Shown here piece by piece: positions 44,200 to 54,111 of a stretch of DNA of 64,000 bases. This stretch comes from Spirochaetes bacterium GWE1_32_154 (GTDB lineage Bacteria; Spirochaetota; GWE2-31-10). The notes under the pieces are model-generated. The model was not told the origin of the DNA. It ran no database searches and worked only from the letters and a program-made list of their open reading frames with translations. The position numbers and the translations under genes were made by a program. The stretch lies in the NCBI GenBank assembly GCA_001829315.1, contig MIAY01000036.1, positions 62,001 through 126,000 of the forward strand, read 5' to 3'. The first letter of the stretch is position 1, and each line of letters begins with the position of its first letter.

Positions 44200-47100
44200 T
44201 TAACATCAATATAATCAACTGAAGTTTGACCAAATATATCCGGCTGATACATAGCCTCTGCTCTTCCCGCCGGTCTTATGTAAGTTCCAGGAGTTGTTGC
44301 TCTTGCATAATAGACAAATTCATACTCTCCGGGCAACATTTCATCAACATAAAAAGCCACTCTATGATCTCTGATTTCCTGATATGACAAAACAGATTTT
44401 GTCTTTTGAACTATTGCAGATAAAACTCCTTGTTCAATTGTTTCTGTTGTACTAAGTTTTGTATTTAAAGGCTCAAGACCTGCAGGCAATTTATCATCAA
44501 TTGCACAATAATTAAGTTGGTGCTTTGTTTTAACAATCACTCTTACTTTCACTATTTCCCCAAGAGGAATTGTGTTTGTATACGTTTTTCCGCTTAGGTT
44601 TTCATATATTCTACTAATTTCAAATCCGTTATTTTGAGAACGTTTGTTATCATCACTTATTTCTTCTTCATAAGTTAATCGGCTTGTAAAAATGACAGGT
44701 TTAAAAAAAGAATTATTCATCATGCAATCCAAATTCTTATTTCCTGATGTAAAGTTAAGTATTTCTGTTTCATTAAATTTTTGTCTTAAAACTCGCTTTG
44801 ATGGTCTTTCCATTTTTTTTGTATCAATTGAATTATTGTTAATAGAGATATTAATTTCAGGTTCTTCCCCAACCTTCTGATTTAATACTGATTGATAGAC
44901 TCCCATGATTCCAAAAACATTTTCCTGGGTATTCCCCCAAAGACCATTACTTTTTCTATTAAGTAGACCTGTTAAGAATTTCCCGGAAAGTTCAGGATCA
45001 TAACTTCCATCTGAGTATGCTAACAATGCAGACGCGTGAGTTCTTAATGGAGAATCAAAAGACCAGCCACCTTTTGGTTTTCCGGAAAAATAAGCCTCAC
45101 GGGATTCAACTTCTGCTCTGATTTTTATTTCTTTCAAAATATTATTTAAGAGAGCTTGATTGGAAGCAGACTCTTTAACTGCTACAGCCAGGAATGATAA
45201 TCCAAAAGCACTGAGTTTATCATTATTTTTCCATAATGTAGAGATATAAGCCGGCTGAGGTCTATTCAGTCTACCTAAAGTCATAACAAATAATGCTCTT
45301 GTGTCAGCATCTGCTATATTTCCGTGTGGAATGCTCTCTGTAATATTACCTTTTCTTAATGATTCTTCAAGATAATCCGCCATTTTTGACAATGATTCAT
45401 CAGGAATATCATAACCTTGTTTTTTAGCCTCAATAAGAGCCGTTAAACCAAATGCAGTAGCAAAAGCATGTGGTTCATTTGATCCCGGCCAATAAGACAA
45501 ACCACCATTTTTTGTTTGGAATGATAGTATTCTCTTAATTCCTGCTTCAGAAAATTTCTTTAAATCAGCCATATTTACTTCAATACCTATTTCGGGAAGA
45601 AGATTTTTAAGTACAATCAGAGGATATGCCGTACTCGTTGTTTGTTCAATACATCCGTTAGGATATTGCATTAAATATTGAACTGCATCTTTTAGTTCTG
45701 TTAATGCAGATGTAGAAGCAACAATCTCTAATTCCATAGTATTTTTTATATAATTATTCGGAATATGAAAATTAAGTGAACCGGATTTTGTTATTGTATC
45801 ACTTTTTACAATGATTTGTTTAGTTCCGGGGTTTAGAATCGGTAATTCAAATTCTGCATTATCATAAAATTTTCCTGCACTGGCCTTGAATAAAATTTTT
45901 GCTTTTTTTGCTCTAATCGATTTTACGGTAAAACTGAATTTCTCAGATTCACCTGTTTTGATAGTCTGACTTTTTGAAGAAGTCTTTTCCAGTAAATCGA
46001 AACCTTCAAGAATTGTTTCAAGATTTACCTTTTGATCCTGCTCTGTATTATTAAATACTATTGCTTCAATAGAAAATCTATCATCAGGGTAAACAAAACG
46101 AGGAATTACAGGTTGAATCATTAATTGTTTCTTACTGATAATTTTTTGTTCTCCTGCTCCCATTTTACCGGATTTATCCACTGCAATAGCCATTATTCTA
46201 TAGGTTGTTATATTATCAGGAAGTTTAATATCTATGCTAGCCTGTCCATTTTCATCAATTTTTACAGATGGATTCCAATAGGCAGTGCTTTTAAAAAGAC
46301 TTCTAATATCAAGCATGGCATTAACCATAGCATCAGCCGAATCTCCACCACCACTTGGAAATACTGATTCCCGTCGTGATCTTCTTGAATGAATCATATC
46401 TAAAATAGATGTCCCCGTTTTAATGGAAAGAGGAACGCTATTATATACTTGATTTAAAGGATTAGGCGTTTTATAGTTTGTTAAACTTAATACTGATTCA
46501 TCAACAACCATAACAGTGGCAAGTGCTTCTTTTTTTAATAATTTATAATCTGAAACATCTAATTTTATATGTATTGTTTCACCTGGTTCTGCGATATTAG
46601 ATTTTAAGCCGATAGAAACATTTAAACTTTTTGGAGTATTATCAACTGCTATATTTTTATATCCTATTTTAAATCCCGGAGCTCCGGTTTCGTAATTAGT
46701 TGCATCTGTATTATAATGTTCTCTTCCTCTTAATAAAACAACTGAGGCATAAACATTTGGAATATATTCTTCTTTAATCTCAAACTCTATATTCGGGGTA
46801 TTGTTAGTAATTTTATATAATTTATAATCATGTATTTTATCATTTTCAATTGTTAACAAACAATATGCATTTTTATAAGGAGATTGAACTACAAGTTTGG
46901 CAGTTTCTCCTGCATAATAATTCCCTTTGTCCGACACTACTTCGATTTGCTCTTTATCAAATCGTGGCCATGCAATTGTATTATCACCTGATACAGTTAC
47001 CTTAAAACCAGCCAGACGTTTTAAGTTGTTTTTATCAAAAGCCTCAGCGGTTATTTCATAATATCCGGCTTTATTTAATGTAAAAGAAGATATTACAGGT

Positions 47101-49769
47101 GTATTTGATGATTTAATTGTTTGCTCAAATTTATCAAGACTAACTTCTCTATTAGTCATTTGAACATCACCTCTATCCGACATTCTTGACGTTGTATGAT
47201 GTTCTATTTGATTGACTTTAATAGTAACTTTTATGCCGGAAATAGCGTTTCCATTCTTATCAACAACAACAACAGGCAAGTTGATTTTTTCCCCTTGATT
47301 AAGTATTGATTCTGCAGGAGGTTTAATACCGACATAAATATCTGAGGGATGAACAAGTTTTGAATATCTATTTGAATATGTCTGTCTGTCAATATCTGTC
47401 ACACTCGCTTCAATAGTATATTTAAGTAATCCATATTCGCTTTGATGATTAATGTCAAAATCAAAATTTAAATCACCTTTTTCATCAAGCAAACCTTCAG
47501 ACTGTTTTACAACACTTCTATAAGATGGGGTTGTATCATACTGAAAAATATATTGATTGAATAAATCCGAAGTAAACTCTTCTTTATTTCTATAAACTTT
47601 ACACTTCACCTCTCTGTCGGGCATTAGACCACCATGAGCATAAATAGCATTTATTTTTGCATGTATAGATTTACCATTCTCCCAGTTATCTGACCCGGAA
47701 GATACTCCAACAAAAAATGTGGGAACCCTATATTCTTCTACGAGAAAATCGAATGTTTTATATGATATTTCTGAATTGATTTGCACTAAATATTTTCCAA
47801 CTGGAGCATTCTCTTTTAAAAGTAATTCATATTCAGTTGTTAAATAATTATCTAACTTTAGATCTGCATCAGTAAGAATCTGTCCCCTTGGATCTTTTAT
47901 AATTAACTCAATAGATTTGTTAGACATATTTATGTCATCATGCTTAAGCATGAATTTTAACAATACTTTATCTTCTGGTCTATAAACACCTCTATCTGAA
48001 AAAATAGATGCTTTTAACTCTGTAACACCTTTTACTGCTTGAGGAATACCAAATTGCCACCCTTCAGAAAGATCATCGTTTTTTATGTAGTATATAGCTT
48101 TTTCATTGTTTATTTCAGCAACTATGAATATGAAACCTGACAATCCAAACACCGAAGATTCATTAATGTTTTCAAGAATTGCTACTCCGCTTGAATTACT
48201 TAATTTTGTTTCTAAAAGTTTACCATTTGAAGAGTATGCAGTTAATTTAACACCATCTAATGGTTTGGGAGTCATTAAATCAGTAAGCCAGCAAAATAAA
48301 CTATTGTTCATTGTTTTAACAGTAAAAGCAATATTACTTATTTGAATAGGTATAGATTTATTAATAATTCCATCGGATTCATTTCCTTCTCCAACAGATT
48401 CCAGATCAACAATAAGAATCCCTTCAATTCCTTCTATAGAAATCATATCTTCAATAACACTGTTCATTTCAAAATTTTTTATTGAATAATCAAATGTTTT
48501 TACTATTTCCCCGGCATTCTTTAAATCCCGATCATTTTTAAATGCTTTTATATATTCAGTTTGGTCTGAAACCTTTCTTACATTTACTTTTATATTCTTT
48601 ATATTTCTTGTTTTAATAGGAATGTAAGCGTGTTGTTTTTCCATTGTTAATGGATATATCGGTTTTAATAAATAGGGAGGCATGTCTTGACTTATAAAAT
48701 TTATATCCAGTTTATTTTCCAGTTCATTACCGAGCGCATCATAAATTGGTTTTAATGAATACAATCTATAATTAACACCGGAATTTAACTCCAGTTGAAT
48801 GTTAATAGATTGAAGACCATACCCTCTAATTTGATATGATTTTGGTTCCGGGTAGATTTTTATATATTTTTTTAAATACTCCAAATCAAATATATTGCTA
48901 AAATTAATTGTCACACTTGAATTTAAGGCAATATTACCTTTTTTTGTTTTATTTTGAAAGTTATGAGTAAAGTTAAATGATTTTCTTACTTCTAATAACC
49001 TTTCTGTATATTTTACAGAAGAGAGACTTTCCCAATATGGGATTTTAAGATTTATTTTTTCTCCATCTTCAGGAAGATTCTTAATTTTTAAAGCTATTAC
49101 ATATTGCGGATCAATCACAGAATTATAATCATTTTCAATCTTTTCAGGAATGTATAACTCTATGATAAAATTTTCTTCATTTTTTTTATTAAAGATTTTA
49201 ATTCTATTTTTGAATTGTGCCAGATTAACAGGTTGATCGTATAGTAAAAGTATTGGTCCTTTACCGACTTGATTAGTATGCCAATTTAATATTTCAACAA
49301 ATTTCGGAACTCCTTTTTCGATTTTCCAATTTGCAACTTTACCTGCCATTTGAAAATATTGAACTCTAAATGAATCAATCCATGTTTTTTCCAGTTTATA
49401 TTCTTTACCAATTAAAGGAACAGCATCAGTTATACTTACTGAAATATATTCTCCCGGTTCCAGACTTCCTTTCTCCGGTGAAAATGTCAATTCACTTTGA
49501 TCTTTCCATTTAAAAGTTCCCTTTAAATCGGGTTTAAATTTTATTGTTGGAAAATTTTTTGTATTTAATTGATTTTCTTTTACCATAGGTAAATTAAATT
49601 TAAATCTTATTTCATCATCCGGATAAACTCCAGGTATCATTGAAATTTGTAATTTAATTTTATTTGGTTCTTTTAACTCATCCTGATCAAATACAACTTT
49701 ATTTGCATGAAGCTGTAAAATTGAAGTTATAAATAATATACAAATTGTAATTTGAAATTTTAATTTCAT
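44196..49769 (-). CDS. Bacterial alpha-2-macroglobulin with thioester
   Basis: A 1,857-residue periplasmic protease trap. It has a signal peptide (FQITICILFITSILQLHA) without a lipobox Cys, unlike the lipoprotein YfhM/ECAM. MG-type beta domains occupy most of the first 1,100 residues (for example FSDRGVYRPEDKVLLKFML). An A2M-family block lies near 1,150 (AYWNPSVKIDENGQASIDIK, LPDNITTYRIMAIAV). The thioester motif PNGCIEQTTS is near residue 1,370, followed by the thioester-domain helices (GGLSYWPGSNEPHAFATAFG). Cleavage of the bait region exposes the thioester and traps attacking proteases; paired PbpC then repairs the wall. Length is normal for the long bacterial form. Confidence 0.92.
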   Translation of the reverse strand: MKLKFQITICILFITSILQLHANKVVFDQDELKEPNKIKLQISMIPGVYPDDEIRFKFNLPMVKENQLNTKNFPTIKFKPDLKGTFKWKDQSELTFSPEKGSLEPGEYISVSITDAVPLIGKEYKLEKTWIDSFRVQYFQMAGKVANWKIEKGVPKFVEILNWHTNQVGKGPILLLYDQPVNLAQFKNRIKIFNKKNEENFIIELYIPEKIENDYNSVIDPQYVIALKIKNLPEDGEKINLKIPYWESLSSVKYTERLLEVRKSFNFTHNFQNKTKKGNIALNSSVTINFSNIFDLEYLKKYIKIYPEPKSYQIRGYGLQSINIQLELNSGVNYRLYSLKPIYDALGNELENKLDINFISQDMPPYLLKPIYPLTMEKQHAYIPIKTRNIKNIKVNVRKVSDQTEYIKAFKNDRDLKNAGEIVKTFDYSIKNFEMNSVIEDMISIEGIEGILIVDLESVGEGNESDGIINKSIPIQISNIAFTVKTMNNSLFCWLTDLMTPKPLDGVKLTAYSSNGKLLETKLSNSSGVAILENINESSVFGLSGFIFIVAEINNEKAIYYIKNDDLSEGWQFGIPQAVKGVTELKASIFSDRGVYRPEDKVLLKFMLKHDDINMSNKSIELIIKDPRGQILTDADLKLDNYLTTEYELLLKENAPVGKYLVQINSEISYKTFDFLVEEYRVPTFFVGVSSGSDNWENGKSIHAKINAIYAHGGLMPDREVKCKVYRNKEEFTSDLFNQYIFQYDTTPSYRSVVKQSEGLLDEKGDLNFDFDINHQSEYGLLKYTIEASVTDIDRQTYSNRYSKLVHPSDIYVGIKPPAESILNQGEKINLPVVVVDKNGNAISGIKVTIKVNQIEHHTTSRMSDRGDVQMTNREVSLDKFEQTIKSSNTPVISSFTLNKAGYYEITAEAFDKNNLKRLAGFKVTVSGDNTIAWPRFDKEQIEVVSDKGNYYAGETAKLVVQSPYKNAYCLLTIENDKIHDYKLYKITNNTPNIEFEIKEEYIPNVYASVVLLRGREHYNTDATNYETGAPGFKIGYKNIAVDNTPKSLNVSIGLKSNIAEPGETIHIKLDVSDYKLLKKEALATVMVVDESVLSLTNYKTPNPLNQVYNSVPLSIKTGTSILDMIHSRRSRRESVFPSGGGDSADAMVNAMLDIRSLFKSTAYWNPSVKIDENGQASIDIKLPDNITTYRIMAIAVDKSGKMGAGEQKIISKKQLMIQPVIPRFVYPDDRFSIEAIVFNNTEQDQKVNLETILEGFDLLEKTSSKSQTIKTGESEKFSFTVKSIRAKKAKILFKASAGKFYDNAEFELPILNPGTKQIIVKSDTITKSGSLNFHIPNNYIKNTMELEIVASTSALTELKDAVQYLMQYPNGCIEQTTSTAYPLIVLKNLLPEIGIEVNMADLKKFSEAGIKRILSFQTKNGGLSYWPGSNEPHAFATAFGLTALIEAKKQGYDIPDESLSKMADYLEESLRKGNITESIPHGNIADADTRALFVMTLGRLNRPQPAYISTLWKNNDKLSAFGLSFLAVAVKESASNQALLNNILKEIKIRAEVESREAYFSGKPKGGWSFDSPLRTHASALLAYSDGSYDPELSGKFLTGLLNRKSNGLWGNTQENVFGIMGVYQSVLNQKVGEEPEINISINNNSIDTKKMERPSKRVLRQKFNETEILNFTSGNKNLDCMMNNSFFKPVIFTSRLTYEEEISDDNKRSQNNGFEISRIYENLSGKTYTNTIPLGEIVKVRVIVKTKHQLNYCAIDDKLPAGLEPLNTKLSTTETIEQGVLSAIVQKTKSVLSYQEIRDHRVAFYVDEMLPGEYEFVYYARATTPGTYIRPAGRAEAMYQPDIFGQTSVDYIDVK

Positions 49770-49980
49770 AGTTAATCCTTAGAGTTATTATTTTTTATTA
49801 TCACAATGAATGATTTTCACAATGTTAATTATTAACGTATGATATGATAAAAGCATTTTTATTTCAATATAATTAATCTATAAGTTTATATTTTATCTTT
49901 ATTCTCAATCGTTTTCATTCATATGCTGATTGAAAATAAATATAAAATCGTAAAAGCAGTAAAATTATATTATAATTAAT
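49770..49980. other. Upstream region of the alpha-2-macroglobulin operon
   Basis: About 210 very AT-rich bases. Promoters for the operon must lie here, but several candidate -10 boxes exist and none stands out. No gene or strong hairpin is seen. Confidence 0.4.
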
Positions 49981-50212
49981 GTAGCTTTTTCTCATTTAGA
50001 TGACAAAGTTAACGTTTGTCTCAAATCAGGCACAACATCCGAAAAAATCACTCAGCTTTCAAAAGACGAAGCAGTTGAAATCCTTGATAAAACAGATATT
50101 AAACTGAAAGTCGGTACAACAGAGAACTTCTGGTATAAGGTTAAAAACAGCTGATGGTAAAATGGGCTGGGTTTATGGGTGTTTTTTTGCAGCGGAGAAG
50201 CTTGAATTATAA
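49981..50212 (+). pseudogene. SH3-domain protein remnant with a frameshift
   Basis: The frame from 49993 reads HLDDKVNVCLKSGTTSEKIT and ends FWYKVKNS-stop. Removing one A from the run at 50142-50146 restores KTADGKMGWVYGCFFAAEKL up to a proper stop at 50210. It is the C-terminal SH3 domain of a lipoprotein like the one at 40880; the N-terminal half is absent. A one-base frameshift in an A-run plus truncation marks it as a pseudogene. Confidence 0.75.
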
Positions 50213-50314
50213 TTCAAATAAAAAAACAATTATGGGTAATTAATAATAATTTCTTGCAAAGAAACTTATTTGTTATATAATTAAAAAAACTTATTATCAA
50301 GGGAGACTTGAATT

Positions 50315-51367
50315 ATGAAGAAATTTTTATTCGTTTTATTGGCAATTGCCTGTATTTTTTCCTGTAAAAAGAAAGATGAAGTGCTTACCATAAAAATACC
50401 GCTTGTAACATGGGGTGGTTATGCAGCTTTATTTGCAGCAAACGGGGGTGCGAAGGCTTCAGAAGATTCATTATTTTATAAATATGGTAAATTTAAAGTC
50501 GAGTTAGTTCAGGTTGAAGACCCGTCACTTCATTTGCAGGGTTTTTCAAATGATACTTATAAAATTATATGGTCAACAATGGATATGCTTCCTCTACAGT
50601 ATGATTCGCTTAGTAAAGACCCGAGAACAACTCCTGTTGTAATCGGTGCATTTGATTATTCAGCAGGCGGAGACGGCATAATCGTACGGAATAATATTAA
50701 ATCAGCTCAAGATATGAAGGGTAAAACTGCTGTGGTTCCGCAATATCAACCATCCCATTACTTCTTTTTAAAATATCTTAATACCAATGGTATTGATTTT
50801 AAAGATGTTAAAATCATTTATGCAGAAGATGCAATAAAGGCAAAAGATACATTTATCAATGACTCATCAATAGATATTTGTGTTACCTGGTCACCTTTTA
50901 TTTATGATATAACCGATTCAACCAAATCAACGTATGTCGCAGGTTCTTCGTTATTAGAAACAACCGCACCGGGTTCTGCCTTGCATGGTGCAATTGCCGA
51001 TGTGTATGTAGCTCGAGGTGACCTTGTTAAAGATCATCCTGAAATAATCGCAGCTTTTACAAAAGCAATGATTGAAGGATATGAATTATTTAAGACGAAT
51101 AGAGAAAAAACAGCTCATGATATTGCATCATTATTCGGGATTCCCGGTGGAGCAGCAGAAGTTGAATTGATGTTTGGCGATGTTGTCATTTGTGGTAAAG
51201 AAGAAAACAAAATGTTTTTTGATAAAGAATATCAGTTTTCATCATACAATATTTTTAATTCATCAGCAGAGTTGTATACAATTGACGGAAAATTGGACGC
51301 CGGTTTTAATGTTACGCCTGAGATGGTTATTGAACCGAAGTTTATGATGGAACAAATTAATAAATAG
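50315..51367 (+). CDS. ABC substrate-binding lipoprotein (NMT1/SsuA-like)
   Basis: A 350-residue lipoprotein (signal LLAIACIFSC, lipid Cys17). The mature part is a periplasmic binding fold of the nitrate/sulfonate/thiamine-precursor (NMT1/SsuA) class: IPLVTWGGYAALFAANGG, IIWSTMDMLPLQY, DGIIVRNNIKSAQDMKGK, ICVTWSPFIYDI, VKDHPEIIAAFTKAMIEG. It is the first gene of a seven-gene operon and a paralogue of the next gene's binding domain. Substrate unknown; the permease and ATPase genes follow. Confidence 0.85.
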   Translation: MKKFLFVLLAIACIFSCKKKDEVLTIKIPLVTWGGYAALFAANGGAKASEDSLFYKYGKFKVELVQVEDPSLHLQGFSNDTYKIIWSTMDMLPLQYDSLSKDPRTTPVVIGAFDYSAGGDGIIVRNNIKSAQDMKGKTAVVPQYQPSHYFFLKYLNTNGIDFKDVKIIYAEDAIKAKDTFINDSSIDICVTWSPFIYDITDSTKSTYVAGSSLLETTAPGSALHGAIADVYVARGDLVKDHPEIIAAFTKAMIEGYELFKTNREKTAHDIASLFGIPGGAAEVELMFGDVVICGKEENKMFFDKEYQFSSYNIFNSSAELYTIDGKLDAGFNVTPEMVIEPKFMMEQINK

Positions 51368-51382
51368 TAAAAGGAATATTCT

Positions 51383-53056
51383 ATGGATGGAAAAAAAATA
51401 GCCGGGTTACTGGTTTTATTAGTAATTATCGGGGGCGGTGTTTTTGTAAAATTTAAAATGGATAAAGATAAAAATGTATCTGCTAATACAGGTGCTTTAG
51501 ATGTTGCGTATACTTCAAAACCGGATGATATTAAAATTACCGGAGGAAGCGGATATAAATTAGGCACTATCACTCTTGATGGTGAAATAATTCCTCTTAT
51601 TAAAATACCGCTTGTTACATGGGGCGGGTATGCTGGTTTATTTGCTGCTAATAATGGTATAAAACCAAATAAAGAATCACTTTTTTATAAAAACGGTAAG
51701 TTTGTTGTCGAACTTGTCCGGGATGAGAACTCCAATAATCATTTACAAAATTATGTTAATGGAAATTATCCATTAATCTGGTCAACTATGGATATGATGC
51801 CGCTTTTATATAATTCACTCAAAGCGGATAAACGATTAATGCCTCAGGTTCTCGGCCTTTTTGACTGGTCTTTCGGAGGTGACGGGATAGTTGTCCGGGG
51901 AAATATCAATACGCCAAAAGATTTAAAAGGAAAACGGATTGTCACTTCAGGTAATACACCGTCAAATTTCTTTTTGCTATGGCTTTTAGCTCAATCTGAT
52001 ATTAAACCGAGTGAAGTAATTATTCAATATGTAAAAGATGCGGTTGAAGCAAAAGTTGCGTTTGAAAAAGACAAACGGATTGATGCCTGTGTAAGCTGGT
52101 CACCTTTTATTTATGAACTGACTGATTCTTCTTCAAAATCATTTGTGGATGGTGCAAAATTACTTATTACTTCAAAAGATGCCAACCAGTTAATTGCAGA
52201 CTGTTATCTGGTACGAAGTGATTTTGTTAAAGAAAAACCTGAAATTGTTGAGGCTTTTGTCAAATCAATGATGGAGGGGGCTGATCTGTTACCGAAAGTG
52301 AAAGAATCAGTATTTGCCCAAATGGCGACATTGTTTGAACTTCCCGGCGGTGCAAATGAAGCCTCACTCATGCTTGGTGATGTTCACATTGCAAATTTTC
52401 CTGAAAACCAGATGTTTTTTGATCTGGAAAACTCTATAAGTGCCTATAAAATATTCTTTTTATCGCAGGAATATTATAAAAATTTAGGTTCACTTGGAAC
52501 TGATGTTGACTATGATGCAGAATACATCATTAATAAATCATTTTTAACAAAATTCAAAGAAGCTGGAATGTTTGCAAATCAGCAGAATATGATTAGAAAC
52601 TCATTTAATAAAGGTGGAGCTTTTAATATCGGGGACTTAGAGTCAAGCAGAGTAGTTCTCGCTGATGATTTACAAATAAATTTTGAGTCGCAAAAAATCG
52701 AATTTGATATCAATTCTTCTAAACCTGAAATGAAAATAAACCGTGATTTACTGACAAGAGTTTCTGAACAGATGAATGTTCTTGGAACAACAGTTGTGAA
52801 ATTAATCGGTCATCTTGATACATCAAAAGTTGAAGAGTTTAAAGCACAGGGGATGCAGAGTTTTCTTGAAGCCTCAGCACTTGCAAAATTGAATTCTAAA
52901 AAAAGAGCTGAATATGTTAAAAAAATTCTGATTGAAGCTTATGGCTGCGACAAAGATAGAATTATAACGGAAGGAAAAGGCTGGGATATGCCGGTTGATC
53001 CGACAGATCAAACAAAAAACCGTAGAGTTGAAGTGAAATTTTTCTCTCTGGAGTAA
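51383..53056 (+). CDS. Substrate-binding domain fused to OmpA peptidoglycan-binding domain
   Basis: A 557-residue protein with one N-terminal membrane helix (IAGLLVLLVIIGGGVFVKF) and no lipobox. Residues about 70-395 are a binding domain paralogous to the previous gene (IPLVTWGGYAGLFAANNG, LIWSTMDMMPLLYN, DGIVVRGNINTPKDLKGK). Residues about 430-557 are an OmpA-like domain (INFESQKIEFDINSSKPEM, KLIGHLDTSKVEEF, NSKKRAEYVKKILIEA, DPTDQTKNRRVEVKF). The pieces imply an inner-membrane-tethered sensor or transporter receptor fixed to peptidoglycan. Such fusions are rare and occur with TelA-type genes. It starts 16 bases after the previous gene and ends two bases before the permease gene. Confidence 0.87.
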   Translation: MDGKKIAGLLVLLVIIGGGVFVKFKMDKDKNVSANTGALDVAYTSKPDDIKITGGSGYKLGTITLDGEIIPLIKIPLVTWGGYAGLFAANNGIKPNKESLFYKNGKFVVELVRDENSNNHLQNYVNGNYPLIWSTMDMMPLLYNSLKADKRLMPQVLGLFDWSFGGDGIVVRGNINTPKDLKGKRIVTSGNTPSNFFLLWLLAQSDIKPSEVIIQYVKDAVEAKVAFEKDKRIDACVSWSPFIYELTDSSSKSFVDGAKLLITSKDANQLIADCYLVRSDFVKEKPEIVEAFVKSMMEGADLLPKVKESVFAQMATLFELPGGANEASLMLGDVHIANFPENQMFFDLENSISAYKIFFLSQEYYKNLGSLGTDVDYDAEYIINKSFLTKFKEAGMFANQQNMIRNSFNKGGAFNIGDLESSRVVLADDLQINFESQKIEFDINSSKPEMKINRDLLTRVSEQMNVLGTTVVKLIGHLDTSKVEEFKAQGMQSFLEASALAKLNSKKRAEYVKKILIEAYGCDKDRIITEGKGWDMPVDPTDQTKNRRVEVKFFSLE

Positions 53057-53058
53057 TC

Positions 53059-54111
53059 ATGAATACAATATGGATTCGTAAAGAAATAGATTATCATCAA
53101 CGTTTATTCTATAGTGCCTTATTTATTGTTGCATTATTAATCGTTTGGGTTTCAGTAACCACAATTCGTAAGCCGGTAAAAATAATAAGCGCTACTATTT
53201 TTGAATCGATTATTCAGGAGAAAAAACTTGATGAAGCTGATTTAAAAAAAATTGAGGCTCTCTATATTGTAGATGGTAACCGGTATGTTTTAACCGGAAA
53301 ACAATCAAATATTGATAGTATACAAACTCGTGAAATTTTGAAAAGAACCGGTTATTTTTATACGAACGGTCTGTCAAATCCGGTATTTTCACCTAATGTT
53401 CTACCTCATCCGCTTGATATACTAAAAAGTTATCCGCGACTGATAAAAGGAACATCGTCGGACAAAGAAGGTTTTGTATGGAAAAAATCACTTTTTTATG
53501 CCGTTTGGGTTAGTTTACGGCGAGAATTAGTTGCGTTTTTAATTGTTATACTGCTAGCTCTACCTACCGGCGTTTTAATGAGTGCAAGTTCAAAAATCCG
53601 TAATTTTTTAATGCCGATGCTTGTGACCGGGTCATTTATTCCAATCGCAGCACTCATACCGTTAACGCTGGCTTTTTTTGGTATTGGTGAGTTGCAGAAA
53701 GTTATATTCCTTGTGTTTGGTATGTACTTTGTGTTACTCGGACTGGTTATTAAAGAAATTGATGAGGTTGATGAAATTTATTTATCGACAGCGTATACCC
53801 TTGGTTTTAGTCAGTTTCAAACGATTGTGTTTGTTTTAGTGCCAACGGCCATGTCACGTATCTGGAAACATTTTTCTTCGGTTTTCGGGCTTGGCTGGGG
53901 GTATATAATTTTTGCAGAAATGATAAATGCCGGTGGAGGCGACTCGATTAATGGAATCGGCTGGCTTTTTATTGCACGGCAAAGACGTTTTAAAGTTGAT
54001 GAAATGTATGCTATATTTGTTATAATTATTGTATTTGCATTTGTTTTTTCTTATCTTTTCCAATTAGGACATTATCTCATATTCAAAGAAGAGAGGGATT
54101 ACCGCAAATGA
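53059..54111 (+). CDS. ABC transporter permease (SsuC/NrtB-like)
   Basis: A 350-residue membrane protein. One N-terminal helix (LFYSALFIVALLIVWVSV) is followed by a periplasmic insert of about 110 residues (40-150), longer than in SsuC-type permeases, then five or six helices (LVAFLIVILLALPTGVLM, MLVTGSFIPIAALIPLTLAF, VIFLVFGMYFVLLGLVI, YAIFVIIIVFAFVFSYLF). The EAA-type loop that contacts the ATPase is AYTLGFSQFQTIVFVLVPTA. It is followed immediately by the ATPase gene (4-base overlap). The insert is a good candidate for contact with the OmpA-linked binding protein. Confidence 0.85.
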   Translation: MNTIWIRKEIDYHQRLFYSALFIVALLIVWVSVTTIRKPVKIISATIFESIIQEKKLDEADLKKIEALYIVDGNRYVLTGKQSNIDSIQTREILKRTGYFYTNGLSNPVFSPNVLPHPLDILKSYPRLIKGTSSDKEGFVWKKSLFYAVWVSLRRELVAFLIVILLALPTGVLMSASSKIRNFLMPMLVTGSFIPIAALIPLTLAFFGIGELQKVIFLVFGMYFVLLGLVIKEIDEVDEIYLSTAYTLGFSQFQTIVFVLVPTAMSRIWKHFSSVFGLGWGYIIFAEMINAGGGDSINGIGWLFIARQRRFKVDEMYAIFVIIIVFAFVFSYLFQLGHYLIFKEERDYRK

